Below are positions 1 through 6,675 of a stretch of 8,700 nt of DNA, piece after piece (position 1 is the first letter of the stretch; the number at the start of each line of letters is the position of its first letter). Source of the stretch: Alkalibaculum bacchi (GTDB lineage Bacteria; Bacillota; Clostridia; Eubacteriales; Alkalibacteraceae). The notes below the pieces were generated by a model. That model did no database searches and was not told where the DNA came from. It saw nothing but the letters and a program-made list of their open reading frames with translations. The stretch lies in contig NZ_CALNCS010000259.1 of the NCBI RefSeq assembly GCF_937875145.1, positions 1 to 8,700 of the forward strand. Reading direction: 5' to 3'. Position numbers and translations under genes: made by a program.

Positions 1-3000
1 ATCGTCAAGGGTGCCAAAACCCTCATCTAAAAAGAAGAATTCAAGGGGGGCAGTACCCTTAAGTTGTATTTGAGCAGATAAAGACAATGCTAATGCAAGA
101 GATGCTAGAAACGTTTCTCCACCTGATAAAGTCGAAGCATCTCTTATAGCTCCCCCATTTTTATAATCTCGAATGATGAATTTTCCTTTTTCATCTACTT
201 CAAGACCATAATTTCCTCTAGTAATCCATTTTAGCTTTTCAGATGCTTCTAAGGATACATACTGAAGCTGATAGGAAGCTACGTATTCTACAAAGCGTTT
301 TCCCTTAAATAATTTCTCTAAATCCCGTAAAAGGCCTAATTTTTCATCTATTTTTCTTTTCTCTTTTTCTATATTCTTTTTTTCGTCTAATCTTCTCCCC
401 ATATTATTTAATTCATTCTCAAAGCGTATTCTCTTGGTCTCTAGTTCTCTTTCTTGAGTGTTGATTTTTTCCCAGTCTTCTTGTATTTTTTCATAGTCTT
501 CTAGGGATATATTCTTTCCACTCATGTTCTTTAGAATTCGATTTACAGCACCACTTAATTGATTAAAATCATTATTGAATTTGTCGATTCTCTTTTGTAG
601 CTTGTTAAGCTCTTCTAAAGTCAAAGAGCAATCTCTCACTTCTTCTGCTGTTACAAAATTCTCTTCGTATAGTTTTACTTTTAAGCTTTCCTGTACCTCT
701 TGAAGCTCTTTTTCCATAGAAAGAAGATAGGACTTACTTGTGTTTAGCTTTTCGCTGTATTGGCTAAAATCTGTATCGTTTTTTTCCTTTTGATTTTGGC
801 TTGTTTCAAAATCTTTTTTAATCTTTTCAATCTTTTCTTTTGTCTTTTCTAATTCTTTAGAAATATCAGAAATCTGCCTAAGCTTAGAGAGTAGAGAGTT
901 TTTCTTTTCTTCAATACTCTTTTCTACTGCCTTTAAATCTGAACTCTTTTGAGTACAAATAGTGTGTAAGTCCGATTCTTCTTTAATAAGAATCCCCTCT
1001 TGCTCTTGATCGACCTTTAATCGTTCCCTTAGTGTTTTTAATTGATTTTGTAGATCATTTTTTATCCTTTCTTTTTCGTTTATTTCTTGCATTTCTTTCT
1101 TTATATCAGGAATTTGCAAACTCTTTTGGAAATTTTCTAGTGCTATTTGATTTTCCTGTAATTCCTTTTTGATCGTTTCTAATTGAGCCGAAATTTGTGT
1201 CTTTTGAGTACTGTAATTGTTAAGTCTTTCCACAGATGCGCTAAAAGTGATTTGTTTTTCTGTATTTTTTTTTGTTATTATTTGAATTCTCTGTTCTAGC
1301 TTGTCTTTTTCTTCTTTGTGTTTTTGAATGCTTTCTTGTAATTTTTTAAAATTTTCTTCTAATATCTCAATAGGATGCTCTAAGAAATCTTCACCTAAAG
1401 ACTCTAAATCCCTTTTTATTTTTAGAATATTTTTGTTCTCTAGTCCCAATTCTCCTTCTGCCTTTGCTATTTGTGCAGATAAAGAGTGAATTAAGTCTGA
1501 TTTTTCCTTTAAGGATTCCTCTAATTTCTTTACATTAATCCTAGAAGAATCGCTTACTTCTATATTATACATTGTAGAGCCGCAAACAGGGCAAGAGTCT
1601 CCCTCTTTAAGATTTTCTCTTAGAGAAAGAGCTATGTTCTCTGTTTTGAGTTGGTTTATGTTTTCATTTAACAAAGTAAACTCTTCTTCTAAAGCTATTT
1701 TTTTATTTTTCTTCTCTTCTAATTCCTTTTCGTAATTTTTAATCTCTTCTTCCTGATTCTTTATCGCTAAAGAGTAATCACTATACATCTTCCATTTATT
1801 CTTGTAATCATTTAATTGATTGCTAGATACTAGAAGGGATTCATCATCTCCAGGTGGAGACTGAGTTAAGGAGCGTAGTTTTTCATTTTGTTCTATTAAT
1901 GACTTTTCCTGTTCTTCTATTTCTTTCTTTAAAAAATCATATTCTCCTTTTGTATCATCCATATCTTTTAGAATGCCTTTTCGTTCATTCTCTCTTTGAA
2001 TTTTAGTAGCCTTTAATTCATCTATTTTTTGATCTATAGAGAAGGCCATACGAAGTTGTTCTACATACTCATGAGGACTATTTACCTTTTCAAGTTCCTG
2101 CTCTTTACTTGTTATATCATCATTTGTCTCTTTTACTTTTTTCTGCAAATTTTCTTTTTTCTTTTGTTTTTTCTCTAAATTTTGTGTATTTTCTTTAAAT
2201 TCTCTTGTTAGGGCTTCTTTTTCTTTGTATAAGGCACCCAATGCTTCTTCAATTGCTAGCCCATCTTGAAGTTTAAATTGAAGTTCCTGTAATACAGGCA
2301 ATTCGTCTTCTTTTGATTTATGGGCCTTATCGTATTTTTCTAGAATCTCTGCTCTTTTTGATTCAATAGATTTTAATTGATTACTTAGCTCATCATTTTT
2401 TTTCTTTTCAGCCTCTATGGCCTTTATCTTTTTATCAAAGTTTTGAATATATGGAAGAACCCTCAATGCTTTTTGTCCTAGTTGCACTTTTTCGTTCCAC
2501 TCTTTGACTTCTTCCCTTTGTTCTTCTAGAATATTCATATCTTCCATGTATTTATTTAGCTCTAATTGTAGATTCCACAAGGCCTTAGACTTTGAGTATA
2601 TGTCTTCCATTTTAACCTTCTCTATATTCATACGCTCTTGTTCTTCTTTGATAGTGCTCATTTGTTTTTCTTTTTCATCTATGAGTTCTTTGTTTACATC
2701 TTCATAACTTTTTAACTGTCCACTCATTTCACTTTCTTCATGTCGGTACTTGCTGATTTCATTGTACAGCTTTTGAGACAACTCATCTCCATATTTTTCG
2801 AGATTAAACAAGCGCTCTAGCATTTCCCTTCGTTCTTTGCCCTGCAATTTTAAAAACTCACTAAACTTCCCTTGTGGTAGGACCACCGTCCTCGTAAAGT
2901 CATCAATATTTAATCCGATGATTTCCTGGCATTTATTATTTACCTGGCGTACTTGTTCTTCAAGTATATTTTCTTGCTCCTCTGTAATGTCAATAATTCG

Positions 3001-3318
3001 TGCTAATTTTGTGTGGATGCTTCCTGATTTGTCCCTTTTAAAATCCCTAGTAACACGGTATTTTTTCACTTGAGCAGATGAAATTTGAAATTCAAAGCTC
3101 ACTTCCATGGTATCCACATTAGTATTAATATAATTTGAGCTTTTTCGAGCCATTTCTCCATATAAAGCTAAGGTAATTCCATCTAGTATTGTAGATTTAC
3201 CACTACCCGTAGGACCAAAAATGCCGAATAAGCCTTTTTGGGTCAGCTTCTCAAAATCGATTACCTGTTCTTCTATAAAACTATTTAACCCTTTAACCTT
3301 CAGCTTCAGCGGCTTCAT
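1..3318 (-). CDS. sbcC: SbcC, ATPase subunit of the SbcCD nuclease (3' end outside window)
   Basis: SbcC is the SMC/Rad50-like ATPase of the SbcCD complex, which with SbcD opens hairpins and trims DNA ends during repair and replication in the cytoplasm. I read 1,106 residues without a stop. Walker A GPTGSGKST lies at residues 35-43. Two long Glu/Lys-rich coiled-coil arms flank the zinc hook CPVC at 576-579. The ABC signature LSGGET is at 1064-1069 and Walker B FFFLDEGFGTLDD at 1094-1106. Only the short C-terminal tail after Walker B is missing, cut by the window edge, so the full protein should be somewhat longer than E. coli SbcC (1,048 aa), as is usual in Firmicutes. The ATG at 3318 is preceded by a strong Shine-Dalgarno and lies inside the last codons of sbcD, a 26-bp overlap that suggests translational coupling. 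No frameshift is seen, and all key ATPase motifs are intact. Confidence 0.97.
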   Translation of the reverse strand, partial: MKPLKLKVKGLNSFIEEQVIDFEKLTQKGLFGIFGPTGSGKSTILDGITLALYGEMARKSSNYINTNVDTMEVSFEFQISSAQVKKYRVTRDFKRDKSGSIHTKLARIIDITEEQENILEEQVRQVNNKCQEIIGLNIDDFTRTVVLPQGKFSEFLKLQGKERREMLERLFNLEKYGDELSQKLYNEISKYRHEESEMSGQLKSYEDVNKELIDEKEKQMSTIKEEQERMNIEKVKMEDIYSKSKALWNLQLELNKYMEDMNILEEQREEVKEWNEKVQLGQKALRVLPYIQNFDKKIKAIEAEKKKNDELSNQLKSIESKRAEILEKYDKAHKSKEDELPVLQELQFKLQDGLAIEEALGALYKEKEALTREFKENTQNLEKKQKKKENLQKKVKETNDDITSKEQELEKVNSPHEYVEQLRMAFSIDQKIDELKATKIQRENERKGILKDMDDTKGEYDFLKKEIEEQEKSLIEQNEKLRSLTQSPPGDDESLLVSSNQLNDYKNKWKMYSDYSLAIKNQEEEIKNYEKELEEKKNKKIALEEEFTLLNENINQLKTENIALSLRENLKEGDSCPVCGSTMYNIEVSDSSRINVKKLEESLKEKSDLIHSLSAQIAKAEGELGLENKNILKIKRDLESLGEDFLEHPIEILEENFKKLQESIQKHKEEKDKLEQRIQIITKKNTEKQITFSASVERLNNYSTQKTQISAQLETIKKELQENQIALENFQKSLQIPDIKKEMQEINEKERIKNDLQNQLKTLRERLKVDQEQEGILIKEESDLHTICTQKSSDLKAVEKSIEEKKNSLLSKLRQISDISKELEKTKEKIEKIKKDFETSQNQKEKNDTDFSQYSEKLNTSKSYLLSMEKELQEVQESLKVKLYEENFVTAEEVRDCSLTLEELNKLQKRIDKFNNDFNQLSGAVNRILKNMSGKNISLEDYEKIQEDWEKINTQERELETKRIRFENELNNMGRRLDEKKNIEKEKRKIDEKLGLLRDLEKLFKGKRFVEYVASYQLQYVSLEASEKLKWITRGNYGLEVDEKGKFIIRDYKNGGAIRDASTLSGGETFLASLALALSLSAQIQLKGTAPLEFFFLDEGFGTLDD

Positions 3319-4522
3319 ACATATCCTCCTTAACCAGCTCTAGTAGCATATTAACAAGTTCCTCATCAGGCTCTGTCTCTCTTTCATTTTTATAAAACTC
3401 TCGAAAAATATCCTCGAAGGATTTATCGGCCATATTTGTTATTTCATTTCTGGGTTTTTCATCACATAATAATATGGGCATGATTTCAATGATATCCTTT
3501 TTATAATTTTTCATAGTCTTGATTTCATTTTCTCTAATAAAACGCTGGGTCTTGATTTCCAAATAAGTCCAGCATTCTTTTGTGCTATTCTCTTCGCATA
3601 GGGCAATTGCTTCTTCAATGCTATCACACTGCCAAACTTCTATGGGCTTGTACACCTTTAGGGGAACTTCATGAATAAGAGCTTCTTGTCCTGGCTCTAA
3701 ATCTACAATGAAGCACTTTTTTTGAAAATGTCTTTCTTTTTTATTGTAATGAATAGGCGAACCAGCATAGCGAGCTCTTTTTTGAGTACCTGGCACGATT
3801 TGAGGCTTGTGAATATGGCCTAATGCGATATACTGTGCCTTTTGTGGAAAATACCTTCCATCAATAATATAACTTCCTCCAAGCTGTATATTTCTTTCGG
3901 AGCCTTCCTCCTCACTTCCCATAGCAAACAAATGACTGACTACTACATTAATCGTGTCTTCTCTAAAATAATTCTCTAGCTCTGTAAAGAGAGCTTGTAT
4001 CCTCTCTGCATAAGTTGCTAATTTTTCTTCATCTGTAGTCAATTCCTTATACAAAACTTCATTTAATCTCTTTTCGCTAGGGTAAGCAATGGTTAGAATT
4101 ACGACCTTTTCTCCGTTGATTTCTACTTCTATCATACCCTCACTGCTAGCAATTACTTTATGCTCTCCATAAGAGCCCGTTTGAGCTACTGTCTTTGGGG
4201 TGCCAAGCATAATAATCCCATGATCTCTTGCTAAAGGTCCTGCAGCAATTAAACGCTCTGGATTATCGTGATTGCCAGCTATAACTAAGATCAAACGCTC
4301 CCCATGAGCAGATATCTTTTTAAGGGTATCATAAAACATCTTCTCTGCTCGAGCAGGGGGATTACTGGTATCGTAAATATCCCCTGCAATGATAACCATA
4401 TCTACTTCTTCTCTTTGAACAATCTCTATAAAATCCTCTAGAAAGGATTCTTGCTCGTCCATACGACTAAATCCTTCTAAGTGTTTTCCCAAATGCCAGT
4501 CCGCAGTATGTAAGATACGCAT
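3293..4522 (-). CDS. sbcD: SbcD, exonuclease subunit of SbcCD
   Basis: SbcD is the Mre11-type Mn-dependent phosphoesterase that supplies the nuclease activity of SbcCD; SbcC is its ATPase partner. The 409-residue protein shows the calcineurin-like metal motifs in order: DWH at 8-10, GDIYD at 47-51, GNHD at 83-86, SHLF with His197, and GHIHKPQ at 235-241. A C-terminal capping region follows, with an acidic tail. The length matches the family (E. coli 400 aa). The ATG start is supported by AGGTGGAG about 5 nt upstream (4527-4535) and by the typical N-terminus MRILHTADWHLGK. It is the first gene of the operon and overlaps sbcC by 26 bp. A putative promoter sits about 40 bp upstream. Nothing suggests loss of function. 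Confidence 0.98.
   Translation of the reverse strand: MRILHTADWHLGKHLEGFSRMDEQESFLEDFIEIVQREEVDMVIIAGDIYDTSNPPARAEKMFYDTLKKISAHGERLILVIAGNHDNPERLIAAGPLARDHGIIMLGTPKTVAQTGSYGEHKVIASSEGMIEVEINGEKVVILTIAYPSEKRLNEVLYKELTTDEEKLATYAERIQALFTELENYFREDTINVVVSHLFAMGSEEEGSERNIQLGGSYIIDGRYFPQKAQYIALGHIHKPQIVPGTQKRARYAGSPIHYNKKERHFQKKCFIVDLEPGQEALIHEVPLKVYKPIEVWQCDSIEEAIALCEENSTKECWTYLEIKTQRFIRENEIKTMKNYKKDIIEIMPILLCDEKPRNEITNMADKSFEDIFREFYKNERETEPDEELVNMLLELVKEDMYEAAEAEG
3324..3331 (-). promoter_or_regulatory. Ribosome binding site of sbcC
   Basis: Reading the minus strand, AAGGAGGA stands 5 nt before the ATG at 3318. It lies within the sbcD coding sequence and fixes the sbcC start in the overlap with sbcD. 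Confidence 0.85.
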
Positions 4523-4564
4523 AAAACTCCACCTTTTTCTTTAGCTGTTTTTCTATTAATAGCT

Positions 4565-4573
4565 ATTATAACA
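4565..4573 (-). promoter_or_regulatory. Putative sbcDC promoter, extended -10
   Basis: On the minus strand TGTTATAAT is a perfect -10 hexamer with the TGn extension. The best -35 candidate, TTACCA (4589-4594), has an 18-bp spacer and matches TTGACA at four of six bases; it lies inside the octamer array at 4580-4611. A start about 7 nt downstream would give a leader of roughly 36 nt before sbcD. Predicted from sequence only. Confidence 0.6.
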
Positions 4574-4579
4574 TACGAG

Positions 4580-4611
4580 GTAGTAAGGTGGTAAGGTGGC
4601 AGGGTAGTAAG
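4580..4611 (+). repeat. Octamer tandem array A (GTAGTAAG type)
   Basis: Four units can be read: GTAGTAAG, GTGGTAAG, GTGGCAG (one base short), then after one G, GTAGTAAG. It is rich in GG tracts and resembles the octamer arrays at 5868-5883 and 6463-6497. It overlaps the likely -35 region of the sbcDC promoter. Confidence 0.7.
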
Positions 4612-4647
4612 CAAATATATAGTTGTTAGTACTAAATTCCATAGAAA

Positions 4648-4675
4648 GTTCCGCTTTCAGCTTTCGGCTTTCAGC
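4648..4675 (-). repeat. Heptamer tandem array 1 (GCTGAAA type)
   Basis: Read on the minus strand this is GCTGAAA, GCCGAAA, GCTGAAA, GCGGAAC, four exact 7-base steps. The 32-bp stretch 4645-4676 is repeated in the same orientation at 5823-5854 with only three differences. Related arrays lie at 5691-5718 and 6517-6537. Confidence 0.8.
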
Positions 4676-4700
4676 CACATTTTTTGTCTGTTCACAACAA

Positions 4701-4735
4701 CTTCTAACTTAGAACTTAGAACCTAGAAATTACAA
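4701..4735 (+). repeat. Heptamer tandem array (CTTAGAA type)
   Basis: Five 7-base steps: CTTCTAA, CTTAGAA, CTTAGAA, CCTAGAA, ATTACAA. This is a second heptamer sequence with the same period as the GCTGAAA arrays. It ends about 10 bp before the -10 element of the ZIP transporter gene, so it occupies that promoter's -35 region. Confidence 0.7.
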
Positions 4736-4744
4736 CTTAATTCG

Positions 4745-4753
4745 TGTTATAAT
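4745..4753 (+). promoter_or_regulatory. Putative promoter of the ZIP transporter gene, extended -10
   Basis: TGTTATAAT is a perfect extended -10 about 40 bp before the ATG at 4794. No good -35 is seen, which an extended -10 can tolerate. The same nine bases form the divergent sbcDC promoter. I see no clear Fur, Zur or MntR operator. Confidence 0.55.
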
Positions 4754-4793
4754 ATGTTAAAATAAATGTCGTTTCGTGACGAAGGAGTGTAAT

Positions 4794-5627
4794 ATGGACT
4801 TTAATAATGTTATATTTGCATTTGGGCTTACTGTATTTGCAGGTTTATCTACAGGGATTGGAAGTCTTTTAGCCCTTTTTACAAAGAGAACAAACTATAA
4901 GTTTTTATCTCTTGCTCTTGGCTTTTCTGCAGGAGTAATGGTTTACATATCTATGATTGAAATCTTACCAGAATCTAGGGCTTATCTTACTAGAGAATTA
5001 GGAAGTGAATTAGGTCCTTGGGTTTCAGTTGCTTCTTTTTTTGCGGGAATATTAATTATTGCTATCATCGATAAATTAGTGCCAACTGAAGATAATCCCC
5101 ACGAGCCACATATCGCCGAAGAAATCAAGATGGTTGAATATATAAATCAACACGACAAACACTCTAATCACAAATTAAAAAGAATTGGCGTCCTCACGGC
5201 GCTCGCTATAGCCATTCACAATTTTCCTGAAGGTTTAGCAACTTTTGTAGCTTCTATAGAAGATTCTTCATTGGGTATTCCTATCGCTATTGCCATTGCG
5301 ATTCATAATATACCTGAGGGAATTGCTATATCTATACCTGTCTTTTATGCTACTGGTAACCGAAAGGAATCTTTTAAGTTATCTCTTTTATCAGGGCTAT
5401 CTGAACCTCTTGGAGCAATAATCGGATACTTTTTACTGTATGCCTTTTTTGGCAGCATGAAATTATTTATAGGCATTTTATTTGGTATTGTAGCTGGAAT
5501 TATGGTATTTATCTCCTTAGATGAGTTATTACCAACAGCAAGAGCTTATGCTGAAACACATCTAGCAATGTATGGATTAGTAGCTGGAATGGCTGTCATG
5601 GCCGTAAGCTTATTACTTTTCATGTAA
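4794..5627 (+). CDS. zupT: ZIP family divalent metal transporter, ZupT-like
   Basis: ZIP transporters move zinc, and often iron, manganese or cobalt, into the cytoplasm. The 277-residue protein has about eight hydrophobic segments. The family signature is present twice: AIHNFPEG in the fourth segment (His142, Asn143, Glu146) and AIHNIPEG in the fifth (His171, Asn172, Glu175), the residues that line the metal path. Between the third and fourth segments lies a His-rich cytoplasmic loop (His103, 106, 120, 123, 126). The N-terminal GLTVFAGLSTGIGS and C-terminal SLDELLPTA are typical of the ZupT branch (E. coli ZupT is 257 aa). I chose the ATG at 4794 because AAGGAG stands 6 nt before it; an in-frame GTG at 4776 lies upstream of that ribosome site and would add six residues. 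It is probably monocistronic. The family is sure; the symbol and metal are inferred from the family. Confidence 0.95.
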   Translation: MDFNNVIFAFGLTVFAGLSTGIGSLLALFTKRTNYKFLSLALGFSAGVMVYISMIEILPESRAYLTRELGSELGPWVSVASFFAGILIIAIIDKLVPTEDNPHEPHIAEEIKMVEYINQHDKHSNHKLKRIGVLTALAIAIHNFPEGLATFVASIEDSSLGIPIAIAIAIHNIPEGIAISIPVFYATGNRKESFKLSLLSGLSEPLGAIIGYFLLYAFFGSMKLFIGILFGIVAGIMVFISLDELLPTARAYAETHLAMYGLVAGMAVMAVSLLLFM

Positions 5628-5690
5628 ATCACCTGTTTTAATTCTAAGTCTTATATAAAAGGTAGGGGTGGTATCAACAATTGAGTATTT

Positions 5691-5718
5691 GCGGAAAGCG
5701 GAAAGCTGACAGCTGAAA
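5691..5718 (+). repeat. Heptamer tandem array 2 (GCGGAAA/GCTGAAA)
   Basis: Four exact 7-base steps on the plus strand: GCGGAAA, GCGGAAA, GCTGACA, GCTGAAA. It has the opposite orientation to array 3 at 5826-5853, so the two flank the palindrome at 5722-5740 as degenerate inverted repeats. Confidence 0.8.
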
Positions 5719-5721
5719 TTT

Positions 5722-5740
5722 AGGTCACCCATGGTGACCT
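5722..5740. repeat. Perfect inverted repeat, 8-bp arms with 3-nt centre
   Basis: AGGTCACC and GGTGACCT flank a CAT centre. There is no T-run on either side, so it is a poor intrinsic terminator. It could be an operator, a processing hairpin or the core of a dispersed repeat. It begins 3 bp after heptamer array 2. Confidence 0.75.
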
Positions 5741-5825
5741 GCTAAGGCACCCTACTCTTCATTAGCTCCCACCAAAAAAGCATGGCCTTTCTGACTAGCT
5801 AACTAATCAAGCTTTTCCAACTAAA

Positions 5826-5853
5826 GTTCCGCTTTCAGCATTCAGCTTTCAGC
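5826..5853 (-). repeat. Heptamer tandem array 3 (GCTGAAA type)
   Basis: On the minus strand: GCTGAAA, GCTGAAT, GCTGAAA, GCGGAAC. Together with flanking bases it is nearly identical (29 of 32) to the region of array 1 at 4645-4676, in the same orientation, 1.18 kb away. Confidence 0.8.
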
Positions 5854-5867
5854 TAAAAAGGTTTTAC

Positions 5868-5883
5868 TGACCACCCGACCACC
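5868..5883 (-). repeat. Octamer array B (GGTGGTCG/GGTGGTCA)
   Basis: Two 8-base units on the minus strand, GGTGGTCG and GGTGGTCA. They give four GG tracts with loops of one or two bases, a two-tetrad quadruplex pattern. It lies next to heptamer array 3, as the octamer arrays do elsewhere. Confidence 0.6.
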
Positions 5884-5913
5884 TTTTTCATACACTCTTT
5901 TCTTAACAGTGCG

Positions 5914-5919
5914 TATGAT
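5914..5919 (+). promoter_or_regulatory. Possible -10 element of the amidase gene
   Basis: TATGAT matches a vegetative -10 at five of six bases, 24 bp before the likely GTG start. No convincing -35 is seen; TACACT (5891-5896) at 17 bp matches only three bases. An alternative sigma factor is possible but cannot be shown. Confidence 0.3.
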
Positions 5920-5943
5920 ATAGCAAGAAAGGATGTGACAAAG

Positions 5944-6456
5944 GTGATTTACAATCGAAATGCTGCCGTTCAATACGCTTTACAATATGCTCTAAACCCT
6001 AATCCAGATTATGTGTACTTTGAAAATGATGACTGTACAAATTTTATCTCTCAATGCTTACGGGCTGGTGGCGCTCAAAACGACTATAATAATACACACC
6101 CTTGGTGGTATAACAATGGTCAAACTTCTATCAGCTGGGCTGTAGCCCATTCACTTTATTGGTATATACGAACTACTACAGTGGAAAATAGAAGCTTTGG
6201 CATAAAAGCAGATACTTATTACTTAGCAAATCAAGATTTATACTCTAGAGATATTGCTGGAAAAGTGCAGATAGGAGACCTTATACAATACAAGAATTTT
6301 CAAGATCGAATTCAACACTCAACTATTATCACTGGGTTTGATCCTATAACGGGCGAACCCGTAGTATCACAACATACCTTTAATGGAAGAAACGTAACCT
6401 GGAGGAAGAACTTTAAAGAAGCGATTTTTCATCATATTACGAGTATTAACAGATGA
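5944..6456 (+). CDS. Amidase_6 domain protein (putative Cys amidase), cytosolic
   Basis: The 170-residue protein matches the putative amidase domain (Amidase_6, PF12671), an NlpC/P60-like cysteine fold thought to cut amide bonds; its substrate is unknown. It begins at the domain edge with YNRNAAVQYA. The probable nucleophile is Cys31 in DDCTNFISQ, followed by the family-typical CLRAGG and HPWWY stretches. Likely catalytic partners are His125 in the QHSTIITG strand and His144 in SQHTFNG. There is no signal peptide or anchor, so this is the bare domain, unlike longer exported relatives. Two GTG codons compete. The one at 5935 lies inside the ribosome site, while AGAAAGGATGTGA (5926-5938), nearly a full anti-SD match, is well spaced for GTG 5944; I prefer the latter. 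Starting at 5935 would add three residues. Repeat-filled spacers isolate it from neighbours. Confidence 0.85.
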   Translation: MIYNRNAAVQYALQYALNPNPDYVYFENDDCTNFISQCLRAGGAQNDYNNTHPWWYNNGQTSISWAVAHSLYWYIRTTTVENRSFGIKADTYYLANQDLYSRDIAGKVQIGDLIQYKNFQDRIQHSTIITGFDPITGEPVVSQHTFNGRNVTWRKNFKEAIFHHITSINR

Positions 6457-6462
6457 AAATAC

Positions 6463-6497
6463 GGTTGGACGGTTGGTCAGTTGGAAGGTTGGACGGG
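6463..6497 (+). repeat. Octamer tandem array C (GGTTGGAC type)
   Basis: Four 8-base units, GGTTGGAC, GGTTGGTC, AGTTGGAA, GGTTGGAC, then GGG. It starts 7 bp after the amidase stop codon. The GGTTGG pairs fit a two-tetrad G-quadruplex pattern similar to the known thrombin-binding aptamer. Confidence 0.8.
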
Positions 6498-6516
6498 AAA
6501 GACTTAAAGGCAGGAA

Positions 6517-6537
6517 GCGGAAAGTTGAAAGCGGAAG
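6517..6537 (+). repeat. Heptamer tandem array 4 (GCGGAAA type)
   Basis: Three 7-base steps: GCGGAAA, GTTGAAA, GCGGAAG. It lies 20 bp after octamer array C, repeating the octamer-heptamer pairing seen at the two other spacers. Confidence 0.7.
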
Positions 6538-6675
6538 AAAAACATATCTCCCCTAGGGGCGAGGAAATGTAAGAGCCTTGGCGACGAAGGATCTCCATAA
6601 CCTAGCAACTTAGACACAAATAGTATCACTCTTAAGAACAAGCAAATGGGCTGTTGCAATAGCATCTTGAAAAAC

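Larger units (their letters stand above)
5628..5943. other. Non-coding spacer between zupT and the amidase gene
   Basis: No supported gene lies here. It holds two oppositely oriented heptamer arrays, a perfect hairpin palindrome, an octamer array and a weak promoter, listed separately. The 80 bp after the palindrome (5741-5822) match nothing I recognise. No canonical intrinsic terminator with a T-run follows zupT. Confidence 0.7.
6457..6675. other. Non-coding spacer after the amidase gene
   Basis: No supported gene. It contains octamer array C and heptamer array 4, then a stretch at 6541-6600 with the palindrome CCCCTAGGGG (6550-6559). The minus strand of 6570-6597 resembles, from memory only, a dispersed intergenic repeat seen in some Clostridia (GAGATCCTTCG type). 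A short imperfect palindrome GCTGTTGCAATAGC lies at about 6650-6663. Confidence 0.6.

Noticed and set aside
2504..3073. Two plus-strand open frames (2504-2707 and 2837-3073)
   Set aside because: They are antisense to the continuous sbcC coding sequence, have no ribosome sites and are rich in Ser/Phe/Leu as expected of shadows of Glu/Lys-rich coiled coils.
4776..4793. GTG 4776 as start of the ZIP transporter
   Set aside because: The AAGGAG ribosome site lies downstream of it and 6 nt before ATG 4794, and the shorter N-terminus matches the ZupT family.
5628..5690. Intrinsic terminator after zupT
   Set aside because: Only a bulged AT-rich ACCT/AGGT pairing is seen, without a T-run; too weak to call.
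5741..5822. Riboswitch or T-box leader on either strand near the palindrome
   Set aside because: Some GGGTGCC-like and GAAGAGTA-like words appear on the minus strand, but no full conserved core or ordered set of stems, and no target gene follows in that direction.
4580..6540. CRISPR array
   Set aside because: The repeats are 7-8 bases in direct tandem without spacers of constant length, and no cas gene is present.
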